Below are positions 41,357 to 53,347 of a stretch of DNA of 64,000 nucleotides, piece by piece. The stretch is from the NCBI GenBank assembly GCA_947685225.1, contig CANTUV010000008.1:30558001-30622000 (forward strand), written 5' to 3'. The notes beneath the pieces were generated by a model, which saw only the letters and a list, made by a program, of their open reading frames with translations, made no database searches and was not told where the DNA came from. Both the position numbers and the translations under genes were made by a program. Position 1 is the stretch's first letter. Every line of letters begins with the position of its first letter. The DNA comes from Garcia nutans. Lineage: Eukaryota > Streptophyta > Magnoliopsida > Malpighiales > Euphorbiaceae.

Positions 41357-41912
41357 CGTTTCTGTAGGAGGGATCTGGCATAGTCAAATTTCTCATCCGA
41401 AGTGGCTTGCAACTGAATGAATATCCTCTGCACTTTATCCAACCACTGCTCAGCCACTGCAGGATCGGTAGTGCCCAAGAAATCTTCAGCCCCATATTTT
41501 CTCAACTTCTCATAATGTCTTACCGGCACCTGAGGCTGTGGTGGTGGGGGCTGCACTGGAGCTGCCCTCAATAGTTCTATCACATGCCTTAACCAACCCG
41601 GCGGACCCTCCTCTGCAGCTGATCTCTCTGGCACAGAAACAGGTGCCTCACTGACTCTATCAACTTTAGCTCCATCTCTACTCTCTCCTGGAGCTACAAT
41701 CTCAGCACTTCCTTCTACAGTCTGACGTGAATGGGACTCCATTACTACCTATATCTGCAACCACAGCAGAATATTCCTCATTAAAGATCAAAGACTGCCA
41801 TACCAAAACATGTATTTTACTCAAAAACCAACTGTTAAAATCAAAATATTCTTTTTTTTTACAATTCACCTAGGTTGAGAATCTCAAACCTAGGCTCTGA
41901 TACCAAAACAAT
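41357..41912 (-). pseudogene. Partial gag and leader attached to the Tek-C left LTR
   Basis: Minus strand from 41742 reads MESHSRQTVEGSAEIVA to FDYARSLLQK, the first 125 codons of a Tekay gag, then stops at a junction with Tek-B protease. Upstream (41743-41912) is the 5' leader with a primer-site copy at 41893-41905. Together with the LTR at 41913-44402 it is a second copy of 48712-51728, so this is a tandem piece of the same element type and not part of Tek-B. Confidence 0.8.
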
Positions 41913-44402
41913 TGTAACACCCCTATACCCCGTATACGTACACAGCATGCTAATACGATCGTAATATACGTATACTGAATATAGGTATGCCACTATTTAT
42001 AAAACATACAAATAATCCCTTTTTAATAATAAGAATAAATTTAAAACATTTTAAGGAATTTATAAAACACCATAGATAATATGTTTATTAAAAACACAGC
42101 GGAAAATAAAATAAATATTTACAAATACATATACATCAAAACTCAAGTTTTACAAAACATAAAATATATATACATGTTTGGCAATATGTCTTTGATCTTT
42201 AAGCTCCACTATCAACACTTCAAGATCTAGACTCTACTCGGCCTAGAGGAACTCTCCGGTTCTTCTCTGTCACCTGCGCGATAAACCATAATCGTGCTAA
42301 GCCAACGGCTTAGTGGTATAAACTATAATATTATTATGCTTCAATGCCATGTTAATGTCATACAATTAAGTTTCAAGAACAATTCAAAAGAATATTATAT
42401 TACAAACCTCACATTCGTCAATAACTTATCACAATATTCATTTGTTTCATCTTTCAAGAATCACAATTAGGCAAACACAAACATGGGCCCAAAAAAAATC
42501 TAATATGTTATTCAAAGTTCAGAGTTACTACTTTGGTCCATAATCATAATCATCAAGCCCGTAGATGATATATATATATATATCTCTATCCATGGATAGT
42601 GTAACAGACCCAGTCTCTTTGATCTCAACCCTGTTAAAACCGAGGAAATCCTCAACCCGGCTAGACTGTTACTGTTTTTGAGGCTTACGACCCAGTTTTT
42701 CCACCCCAAAAACATCACATTTCACATTTATCATTTCACATTTTTCAACTGGAATCGGCTTACGACCCGGTCATTTCACCTATCCAGTGATTCATAGGCA
42801 TGCCGCCAAATGCAGAACTCTGAAAATTGAATTGACATATTAGGCACACAATCATTTCATTTATCTCTTTATCAAACTCTTTTCATTTCATTTCTCATAG
42901 TTAATTAGGCAACCATGCCTCAATTATATTTCATTTGCATGATCATAGCCAACAACCATGGCCTCATATCTCATATCATCTCAACTCACATTAAAACAAT
43001 TCATCATATCATCATATCTTTCATATTTCATATTCCATATTTCATTTCATCATCATCATATAAGCAAATATGCTTCAACTATCTTATTTGCATCAATATA
43101 ACCAACCACATTGATTTTATATCTCATTATGTCTTAATTTATATTAAGTCAATTCATCATTTAGGTGTACATAGTCAATGACATTAACACACATTTTAGA
43201 TGCTCATCAATCATTCACATCATACCAAACATAACATTATTCATAATCATCAACAATGCATTAAATTTCCTAACACATTTACCATCAAATGGATGTTAAG
43301 TCTCAACATCATATGAATGTATGCAATAATGTAGTTTATACTTGCCTCAAGAACACTCACACAACTCTATACTCTTCTTTTTCCAAGAATTCTTCACTTC
43401 TTAAATTAGGGCAAATCACCTTCTTCCAAAACCTAGTCCAAAAATGATACAATACATGAATTCCAATACAATTTATCACTTATTAACCTCATCTTAGACC
43501 TTTAGATCACAAATTACAACTCAACACCACTAACTAAAGCCCACGGCCGTGGCCACCCCAACTCCCACGGGCGTGGGTTAGAAAACAATTCTGCCCCAAA
43601 TTGTTCAACACCCCTATGGCCATGGCATCTAAGGGCCACGAGTGTGGCATCCAAGATGCTACTGCCTCCAACCAAAATCATGTATTCTAAACTTCTAACT
43701 TCATAAAACACAAACAACTTGAAGATCAACAAAAGTAATTAACCAAACTGAACATCTACAACAATCACCAACTCAAAACCCTAATACAACTCAACTCAAA
43801 CACTTCCAATACCAATACCAACTTAACTTCTTATCTTTTACTTAATTCCAACACATACAAACACACCATAATCAAACCTATTCACATTATCACAAATCAA
43901 CAATCAACTCATTCACAACTTCAAATAAAATAAGAGAAATCAAGAGAGAATTACCAAAGTTGATGAAACTTCACAATTTTCCAACTAAATCACTTGATTC
44001 TTCCTTCAAATTGCTCTTAGAACTCAAAACCTTTCTTACTCTCTTGTGTCTTTGATATGCCCAGCCAAACAATTGGAAAAGAAGAAAATGAAGAGTAAAA
44101 GAAGTAAAGTCAAATATTGATTTCTCAATTTAATCTCCACCAAGCATATATAATAATATAATATTCCAATTTCTCTCTTCCACTCATTTAATTTCTTTTA
44201 ATTACTTAATTAAAAATAAAAATAACAAAATATCCTCTTCCTTTGACCATCACATTTGACTTGTATATATGTTATATATATTTCCATATATTCAACATAT
44301 ACACTCTCTTTTAAATTCTTTTCTCTTTCAAATTAACATATACATTCAATCCAATTGCAACAATAATATCAAAACTTCTAGGGCACACTTTAGGATATTA
44401 CA
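41913..44402 (-). repeat. Tek-C 3' LTR (shared with the partial gag copy)
   Basis: On the plus strand TGTAACACCCCTATACC to TTAGGATATTACA, 2490 bases. Its left neighbour is a primer-binding site and leader, its right neighbour the end of an integrase gene with a polypurine tract. It thus acts as 3' LTR for Tek-C and as 5' LTR for the partial copy at 41357-41912. The frames at 42512-42718, 42915-43181 and 43514-43732 are LTR sequence. Confidence 0.9.
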
Positions 44403-45680
44403 ATTCTCCCCCTCTAAAAAGAAATTTCGTCCTCGAAATTACCTGATATTATGTCTGAAACAACTGAGGATATTGATCTCGCATTGCTTGCTCACTCTCC
44501 CAAGTGGCCTCTTCTCTACCATGATTCTTCCAAAGAACCTTCACCAGTGGCACTTTCTTATTTCTCAACTCTTTCACTTCGTGTGCCAAAATAGCAATTG
44601 GTTCTTCTTCAAATGTCAGATCCGAACTCACCTCAATGGATTCAACTGGCAAAAAATGAGATGGATCTGATCTATACCTGCGCAACATAGAAACATAAAA
44701 TGCATTATGGATTCTGTCCAACTCGGGCGGCAAAGAACTGGTCCAACTTTTTCTAAAATTTCATACGGTCTAATAAAACGAGGACTCAGCTTCCCTCTTC
44801 GACCAAATCTCAATATCTTTTTCCAGGGAGATACTTTCAAAAACACTTAATCTCTAACATCAAATTTTATGTCTCTCCTCTTCAAATCTGAATAAGATTT
44901 CTGTCGATCTGAAGCCGCTTTTAACCGATCCCGAATTATCTTTACTTTCTCTTCAGTCTCTTTAACCAAATCAGGACCAATTAACTTGCCCTCTCCAATT
45001 TCATTCCAACATAAAGGCATTCTGCATCTTCTACCATACAATGCCTCAAATGGTGCCATACCAATACTGGATTGATGACTGTTGTTGTAAGCAAATTCCA
45101 CAAGTGGCAAAAATCCGTCCCAACTTCCAGAGAAATCAATGACACAGCTTCTCAACATATCCTCAATAATTTGTATCACTCTCTCCGACTGCCCATCTGT
45201 CTGCGGATGAAAAGCAGTGCTAAAGTGCAATCGAGAACCCAAAGCCCCATGCAAACTCTTCCAAAACCTCGAAGTAAACCTAGGATCTCGATCAGACACT
45301 AAGGAAGTAGGGACTCCATGCAACTTCACTATTTCACTGATATACGGCTCAGCTAATTTCTCAAGAGAATAATCCATTCTAACTGGAAGAAAATGAGCTG
45401 TTTTTGTCAACCGATCAACAATCACCCAAATAGCATCATGCTTCTTCTGAGTCAATGGCAACCCAGACACAAAATCCATTGTTACTCTCTCCCATTTCCA
45501 TTCAGGCACTATTAAAGGTTGAAGCAACCCTGTTGGAACTTGATGCTCAGCTTTCACCCTCTGACAAGTGAGACATTTGGACACAAATTCCGCTGTGTCT
45601 CTCTTCATACCAGACCACCAGTAGTGCTATTTCAAATCATGGTACATCTTTGTACTACCCAGATGTATAGCAAAAACCGA
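44403..45680 (-). pseudogene. Tek-C integrase and chromodomain, one gap
   Basis: Minus strand: integrase 45608-44847 with CLTCQRVKAEH, MDFVSGLP, VSDRDPRF and TDGQSERVIQ, so all three catalytic acids are present. TAA at about 44848 replaces a Lys/Glu codon in DKVFLK. A deletion near 44735 (GPV then LCRP) shifts the frame; the chromodomain is readable at 44733-44449 (LVKVLWKNHGREEATWESE and a stop). The polypurine tract AGAGGGGGAGAAT lies at about 44403-44417. The H2C2 part starts at about 45680, with a TAG at about 45629. Confidence 0.88.
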
Positions 45681-47385
45681 TTGGTGTGCTTCCTCTAAAA
45701 TAATCTTTCTCAAACTATCATCATCAGGAACACACAACCTATCCTTGAACCAAAGGCTACCATCATTTTTCACATAGAAATCTCAGCTCTACCCATTATG
45801 ACAATCTGAAATAATCTTCTGAATTTTCTCATCTACCAATTGAGCCTCCTTAATCTGATCCAACAATACTGGTCTCAATTGCAACTGAGCCAATAATGCA
45901 CCATCATCACATGATTCAAAACTAGCATGTAATGCTCTCAACTCGACAAGTAACGAGAGTGAATACACAGTCAAAACCAGCCAAAGACTTTCGACTCAAG
46001 GCATCGGCAACAACATTTGCCTTACCAGGATGGTAATCAATCAAGCAGTCGTAATCTTTAATCAGTTCTAATCATCGCCTCTGCTTAAGATTTAGCTCCT
46101 TCTGAACACCCAAATATTTCAAACTTTTATGATCCGTATAGATAAAACATTTCTCCCCATATAAGTAGTGTCGCCAAATCTTCAAAGCAAACACTATAGC
46201 TGCCAATTCCAAGTCATGAGTCAGATAATTAAGCTCGTGCGGCTTCAACTACTGAGAAGCATAAGCTATGACTTTACCCTCTTGCATCAAAACACATCCT
46301 AAACCATTATGTGAAGCATCACTATAAATCACATATGGTTTATCTTCCACGGGTAAAGTAAGAACAGGTGCTTGAGTCAACATTTCTTTCAACTGCTCAA
46401 AGCTAGCTTGACACTGATCCGTCCACACAAATCTAACTCCCTTCCGAAGCAATCTGGTGAGTGGAGTAGCTATCAAAGAGAAACCTTTCACAAACCGTCG
46501 GTAATAGCCTGCCAAACCCAGAAAACTTCTAACTTCAGTTACAGACTTTGGTGGACTCCAATTCAAAATAGCTTCAACTTTACTTGGATTGACTCTTATA
46601 CCATCTGCTGAAACTATATGACCCAGAAAAGTTACTTGGTCAAGCCAAAACTCACACTTTGACAGCTTAGCATACAACTGCTTCTCTCTCAAGATCTGTA
46701 ACACAATCCGTAGATGCTTGTCATGCTCCTCTTTATTACGTGAATACACCAAAATATCATCAATGAAAACCACCACAAACTGATCCAAATAGGGCCTAAA
46801 CCTATTCATCAAATCCATGAAAGCTGCAGGTGCATTCGTCAACCCAAAAGGCATTACCAAGAACTCATAATGCCCATATCTTGTGCGGAAGGCTGTCTTA
46901 GGAACATCTTCAGCTCTAACCCTCAACTGATGGTACCCTGATCTCAAATCAATTTTGGAAAATATTGCTGCTCCCTTCAATTGATCAAAGAGATCATCAA
47001 TTCTAGGCAAATGATACTTATTCTTGATAGTTACTTTGTTCAATTGCCTATAATCAATGCATAACCTCAAAGCACCATCCTTCTTCTTCACAAACAACAC
47101 AGGAGCTCCCCACGGTGAAACACTAGGGCGAATAAACCCTTTATCCAATAACTCCTGTAACTGCACCTTCAACTCTCTCAGTTCAGCTGGTGCCATTCGA
47201 TAAGGAGTGATAGAGATGGAAGTGGTATCAGGTAACAAATCGATACCAAACTCAACCTCTCTCTCAGGGGGTAACCCTGGCAACTCCTCAGGAAACACAT
47301 CCGGAAAATCTGCAACTGTGGTGATATTATCAAGTTGAGAACCCACTACCCTAGTATCCACAAACATGAGCAAGATAAGCTTCAC
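45681..47385 (-). pseudogene. Tek-C reverse transcriptase and RNase H
   Basis: Minus-strand frame 47385-46249 (378 codons) holds LCIDYRQLNKVT, KIDLRSGYHQLRV, VMPFGLTNAPA, FIDDILVYS and the first part of RNase H up to VIAYASQ, where a TAG (CAG in relatives) stops it. A one-codon deletion gives MNRFRPYLD in place of MNRVFRPYLD. The rest of RNase H and the linker (46248-45700) carries several stops, for example in the QRW region at about 46078. RT itself looks intact. Confidence 0.9.
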
Positions 47386-49090
47386 ACCCTTTTCTAATCA
47401 ACTTTCCAGCTGTTACAGCTGATACAAACAAGGATGCAAGTTGTCTCTGCTCACTAGATACTATCACATCCCTACCATCACTGGTTCTCAAGGTGACACA
47501 CTTCTTTTGACAATCTACCACAGCCCCATGCTTAGACAACCAATCCATGCCTAAGATCAAATCATATTCTTTAAAAGGCATTTCAATTAAATCACCAAGA
47601 AACTCCTCACCTTGCACCCCAACAGCACTATCACGATGCACCTTACTCACCACAACACTATATCCTAAAGGATTGGTCACTAAGACATCAAATCCTAAGG
47701 ACTCTGAATGCGATTCAGACACAGGCAAGATAGATGCATTTATGTATGAATGAGTAGATCCTGAATCAATCAAAGCAAGTACTGAAATACCAAATAAAGA
47801 AAATGTACCCGCTATAACTGCAGAAGCATCTGGCTGCCTCTACATCACATATACCCTCTGAGAAGATCCGGCCTCATCTGGCCTACTGACTCTGGATGAA
47901 GATCCTCCTCTCTGACTAAACCCGGGTCTACCACCTCTATTGAAACCTCTGCCCCCTCAACCACCTCTGCTGACACTAGGTCGAGAAGCTGCAGTATCAG
48001 CCTGCCCATACTCCTGCATCTCAGGACAATCTCTAACAAAATGAGCTGGTGACCCACATCTAAAACACCCAGCTGATCCACCAATCCTCCAACACACACC
48101 CCTATGGGTCTTACCACAATGTTCACATACAGGTGGAGTAGACCTCTGAACCACAGGGGTCGGAGCACTAGCTACAGAAGCTGTCAGTCTCAGCCTCTGC
48201 CTCTAATACTGCACTAATCTGCCTGACTACCTCTGACTCCTACTGATCCTCGGAACAAAACTTCCTCTACCCCTCTTCACAGATGAAGACCCTGCCTCAA
48301 ACTAGGGTCTCCATACTCTAGTCTCCTCCTCAGAAACAGCTGCTGCAATGCTCTGCGCTCTCTCAACACTTCTAGCTGCTGCAACAAGCTGAGAGAAATC
48401 TTGGTACCGAGAACCAGCCACAATGCACATGATAGAGGGCCTCAATCCCTCCTCAAATCTTCTGCACCGATCTATTTCATCATAGATAATTCCCCCGGCA
48501 TAACGACTCAACCGGATGTACTCAATCTCATATTCTGTCACCGTCCGGTTGTCTTGCCTCAAATTCAAAAATTCCATCTTCTTAATATCTTTATACTCCC
48601 TCGGAGTATATTTCTGCTCGAACTCCCTCAGAAAATCACTATAAGATAGTGTAGGTGGATCATCCATGGCATGAGGAACCATCTTCCACCAGTCATAGGC
48701 ATCTTTCTGTAGAAGGGATCTGGCATAGTCAAATTTCTCATCCGAAGTGGCTTGCAACTGAATGAATATCCTCTGAACTTTATCCAACCACTGCTCAGCC
48801 ACTACAGGATCGGTAGTGCCCAAGAAATCTTCAGCCCCATATTTTCTCAACTTGTCATAATGTCTTACCGGCACCTGAGGCTGTGGTGGTGGGGGCTGCA
48901 CTGGAGCTGGCCTCAATAGTTCTATCACATGCCTTAACCAACCCGGCGGATCCTCCTCTGCAGCTGATCTCTCTGGCACAGAAACAGGTGCCTCACTAAC
49001 TCTATCAACTCTAGCTCCATCTCAACTCTCTCCTGGAGCTACACTCTCAGCACTTCCTTCTACAGTCTGACGTGAATGGGACTCCATTAC
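47351..49090 (-). pseudogene. Tek-C gag and protease, broken
   Basis: Gag from about 49087 (MESHSRQTVEGSA; TGA at about 49021), main frame 48979-48302 with PVVAEQWLDKVQRIFIQLQ and YTPREYKDIKKMEFLNLRQ, stop at 48300. The nucleocapsid has CFRCGSPAHFVRDC (about 48066-48025) in frame 48154-47957. The protease frame 47773-47351 carries the catalytic MIDSGSTHSYI and DLILGMDWLSKHGAVVDC; it ends in a frameshift at about 47365 (AYLAHVCGY) that separates it from RT. Confidence 0.88.
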
Positions 49091-49237
49091 TACCTATATC
49101 TGCAACCACAGTAGAATATTCCTCATTAAAGATCAAAGACTGCCATGCCAAAACATGTATTTTACTCAAAAACCAACTGTTAAAATCAAAATATTCTTTT
49201 TTTTTACAATTCACCTAGGTTGAGAATCTCAAACCTA

Positions 49238-49250
49238 GGCTCTGATACCA
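49238..49250 (-). other. Tek-C primer-binding site
   Basis: TGGTATCAGAGCC on the minus strand, next to the 5' LTR; complementary to initiator tRNA-Met. A copy at 41893-41905 belongs to the partial unit. Confidence 0.85.
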
Positions 49251-49257
49251 AAATAAT

Positions 49258-51728
49258 TGTAACACCCCTATACCCCGTATACATACACAGCATGCTAATA
49301 CGATCGTAATATACGTATACTGAATATAGGTATGCCACTATTTATAAAACATACAAATAATCCCTTTTTAATAATAAGAATAAATTTAAAACATTTTAAG
49401 GAATTTATAAAACACCATAGATAATATGTTTATTAAAAACACAGCGGAAAATAAAACAAATATTTACAAATACATATACATCAAAACTCAAGTTTTACAA
49501 AACATAAAATATATATACATGTTTGGCAATATGTCTTTGATCTTTAAGCTCCACTATCAACACTTCAAGATCTAGACTCTACTCGGCCTAGAGGAACTCT
49601 CCGGTTCTTCTCTGTCACCTGCGCGATAAACCATAATCGCGCTAAGCCAACGGCTTAGTGGTATAAACTATAATATTATTATGCTTCAATGCCATGCTAA
49701 TGTCATACAATAAAGTTTCAAGAACAATTCAAAAGAATATTATATTACAAACCTCACATTCGTCAATAACTTATCACAATATTCATTTGTTTCATCTTTC
49801 AAGAATCACAATTAGGCAAACACAAACATGGGCCCAAAAAGAATCTAATATGTTATTCAAAGTTCAGAGTTACTGCTTTGGTCCATAATCATAATCATTA
49901 AGCCCGTAGGCGATATATATATCTCTATCCATGGATAGCATAACAGACCCAGTCTCTTGGATCTCAAACCTGTTAAAACCGAGGAAATCCTCAACCCGGC
50001 TAGACTGTTACTGTTTTTGAGGCTTACGACCCAGTCTTTCCACCCCAAAAACATCACATTTCACATTTTTCAACTGGAATCAGCTTACGACCCGGTCATT
50101 TCACCTATCCAGTGATTCATAGGCATGCCGCCAAATGCAGAACTCTGAAAATTGAATTGACATATTAGGCACACAATCATTTCATTTATCTCTTTATCAA
50201 ACTCTTTTCATTTCATTTCTCATAGTTAATTAGGCAACCATGCGTCAATTATATTTCATTTGCATGATCATAGCCAACAACCATGGCCTCATATCTCATA
50301 TCATCTCAACTCACATTAAAACAATTCATCATATCATCATATCTTTCATATTTCATATTCCATATTTCATTTCATCATCATCATATAAGCAAATATTCTT
50401 CAACTATCTTATTTGCATCATTATAACCAACCACATTGATTTTATATCTCATTATGTCTTAATTCAAATTAAGTCAATTCATCATTTAGGTGTACATAGT
50501 CATTGACATTAACACACATTTTAGATGCTCATCAATCATTCACATCATACCAAACATAACATTATTCATAATCATCAACAATGAATTAAATTTCCTAACA
50601 CATTTACCATCAAATGGATGTTAAGTCTCAACATCATATGAATGTATGCAATAATGTAGTTTATACTTGCCTCAAGAACACTCACACAACTCTATACTCT
50701 TCTATTTCCAAGAATTCTTCACTTCTTAAATTAGGGCAAATCACCTTCTTCCAAATCCTAGTCCAAAAATGATACAATACATGAATTCCAATACAATTTA
50801 TCACTTATTAACCTCATCTTAGACCTTTAGATCGCAAATTACAACTCAACACCACTAACTAAAGCCCACGGGCGTGGCCACCCCAACCCCCACGGGCGTG
50901 GGTTAGAAAACAATTCTGCCCCAAATTGTTCAACACCCCCACGGCCATGGCATCTAAGGGCCACGGGCATTGCATCCAAGATGCTAGAGCCTCCAACCAA
51001 AATCTTGTATTTTAAACTTCTAACTTCATAAAACACAAACAACTTGAAGATCAACAAAAGTAATTAACCAAACTCAACATCTACAACAATCACCAACTCA
51101 AAACCCTAATACAACTCAACTCAAACACTTCCAATACCAATACCAACTTAACTTCTTATCTTTAACTTAATTCCAACACATACAAACACACCATAATCAA
51201 ACCTATTCACACTATCACAAATCAACAATCAACTCATTCACAACTTCAAATAAAACAAGAGAAATCAAGAGAGAACTTACAAAAGTTGATGAAACTTCAC
51301 AATTTTCCAACTAAATCACTTGATTCTTCCTTCAAATTGCTCTTAGAACTCAAAACCTTTCTTGCTCTCTTGTGTCTTTCATATGCCCGGCCAAACAATT
51401 GGAAAAGAAGAAAATGAAGAGTAAAAGAAGTAAAGTCAAATATTGATTCCTCAATTTAATCTCCACCAACCATATATAATAATATAATATTCCAATTTCT
51501 CTCTTCCACTCATTTAATTTCTTTTAATTACTTAATTAAAATTAAAAATAACAAAATATCTTCTTCCTTTGACCATCACATTTGACTTGTATATATGTTA
51601 TATATATTTCCATATATTCAACATATACACTCTCTTTTAAATTCTTTTCTCTTTCAAATTAACATATACATTCAATCCAATTGCAATAATAATATCAAAA
51701 CTTCTAGGGCACACTTTGGGATATTACA
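49258..51728 (-). repeat. Tek-C 5' LTR
   Basis: On the plus strand TGTAACACCCC to TTGGGATATTACA, 2471 bases, close to 41913-44402. The largest visible difference is in a TA repeat near 49913 and small changes in the CACGGGCGTGG region (50870-50970). Internal frames are not genes; the one at 51672-52247 reads across the LTR edge from Tek-B by chance. Confidence 0.9.
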
Positions 51729-53180
51729 ATGCACCTTACTCACCACAACACTATGTCCTAAAGGATTTGTCGCCAAGACATCAAATCCAAAAGATTCTGA
51801 ATGCAATTCATACACAGGCAAGATAGATGAACTTATGTATGAATGAGTAGATCCTGGATCAATCATAGCAAGAACTGAAATGCCAAATAAAGAAAATGTA
51901 CCCACAATAACTCCTGAAGCATCCGGTTGCCTCTGCATCACATACACTCGCTGAGAAGACCCAACCTCATCTAGCCTACTGCCTCCGTATGTAGAGCCTC
52001 CTCTCTGACTGATCCCAGGTCGACCACCTCTACTGAAACCTCTGCCCCATCGACCAGCTCTGCTAACACTAGGTTGAGAAGCTGCAGTATCAGTCTTTCT
52101 ATCCTCCTGTAGCTCAGGACAATCTCTAATGAAATGATTAGGAGATCCACATCTGAAACACCTGGCTAATCCACCAATCTTCCAACAAACATCCCCATGT
52201 ATCCTAACACAATGGACACATGTGGGTGGAGTATACCTCTGAACCACTGGAGTCGGAGCACTAGCTACAAAAACTGTAGGTCTTGGTCTCTGCCTCTGAT
52301 ACTGAACTGACCTACCCGACTACCTCTGGCTCCTACTGATCCTCGGAATAAAACTTCCTCTGCCTCTCTTCATAGACGAAGACCCTGCCTCAAACTGGGG
52401 TCTCCTAACTCTGATCTCCTCTTCAGTAGCAGCTGCTGCAATAACCTGTGCTCTCTCAACACTTCTAGCTATTGCAACTAGCTGAGAAAAATCCTGGTAC
52501 CGAGAACCAGCAACAATACACATAAAAGAGGGCCTCAATCCCTCCTCAAATCTCCTACACTAGTCAATCTCATCTGCAATAATCCCACCGGCATAGTGAC
52601 TCAACCGGATGAACTCTACTCATACTCTATCACAGTTCGGTTATCTTGCCTCAGATTCAGAAATTCCATCTTCTTAACATCCTTATACTCCCTCGGAGTA
52701 TATTTCTGCTCAAATTCCCGCAGAAAATCACTGTAAGACAACGTAGGTGGATCATCCATAGCATGAGGAACCGTCTTCCACCAATCATATCTGCAGAAGG
52801 GATCTAGCATAATCAAATTTCTCTTCAGGAGTAGCTTGCAACTGAATAAATACCCTCTGCACTCTATCCAACCACTGCTCAGCTACTGCAGGATCTGTAG
52901 TACCAAAGAAATCTTCAGCCCCATACTTTCTCAATTTATCATAATGTCTCACCGGCACTTGAGGCTGTGGTGGCGGTGGCGGCTGCTGCACTGGAGCTTG
53001 CCTCAACAGTTCTGCCACATACCGTAACCAAACCGGCAGAACCTCATCAGCAGCTGATCTCTTTGGCACAAGAGCAGGTGCCTCACTAGCACTCTTAACC
53101 CTAGCTCCATCTCTACCCTCTTTAGGAGCTACACTCTCAGCACTACCTTCTACGGACTGACGTGACTGAGACGCCATCAC
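51729..53180 (-). pseudogene. Tek-B gag and protease start
   Basis: Minus strand: gag starts MMASQSRQSVEGSAESVA at 53180 and reads to FDYARSLLQ; a small deletion at about 52790 removes the KDA codons and shifts the frame. The rest is in 52816-52616 and 52538-52320, with a stop (TAG) at 52561 and another at 52318. The knuckle is CFRCGSPNHFIRDC (about 52160-52119). The protease catalytic motif MIDPGSTHSYIS is at about 51868-51833, and the frame is cut after VVVSKVH by the Tek-C LTR. It resumes at 41341. Confidence 0.88.
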
Positions 53181-53327
53181 TACCTATGTCTGCAAACACA
53201 GCAGAATATACCTCATTAAAGATCAGAGACTGCCAATACCAAAACATGTATTTTATTCAAAAATCACATTTTAAAATAAAAATTTTCTTTTTCTTACAAT
53301 TTACCTAGGTTGAGAATCTCAAAGCTA

Positions 53328-53340
53328 GGCTCTGATACCA
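53328..53340 (-). other. Tek-B primer-binding site
   Basis: TGGTATCAGAGCC on the minus strand, eight bases from the Tek-B 5' LTR. Confidence 0.85.
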
Positions 53341-53347
53341 AAACAAT

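Larger units (their letters stand above)
41913..51728 (-). mobile_element. Tek-C: Del/Tekay Ty3 retrotransposon within Tek-B
   Basis: Minus-strand element with LTRs 49258-51728 (5') and 41913-44402 (3') and a nearly full internal region (44403-49257) with gag, protease, RT, RNase H, integrase and chromodomain. The LTRs match each other and differ from Tek-B's. The element is followed on the left by an extra partial copy of gag and leader (41357-41912), so the inserted unit is LTR-internal-LTR-partial internal. ATGCA occurs at both outer edges (41352-41356 and 51729-51733). Confidence 0.85.
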
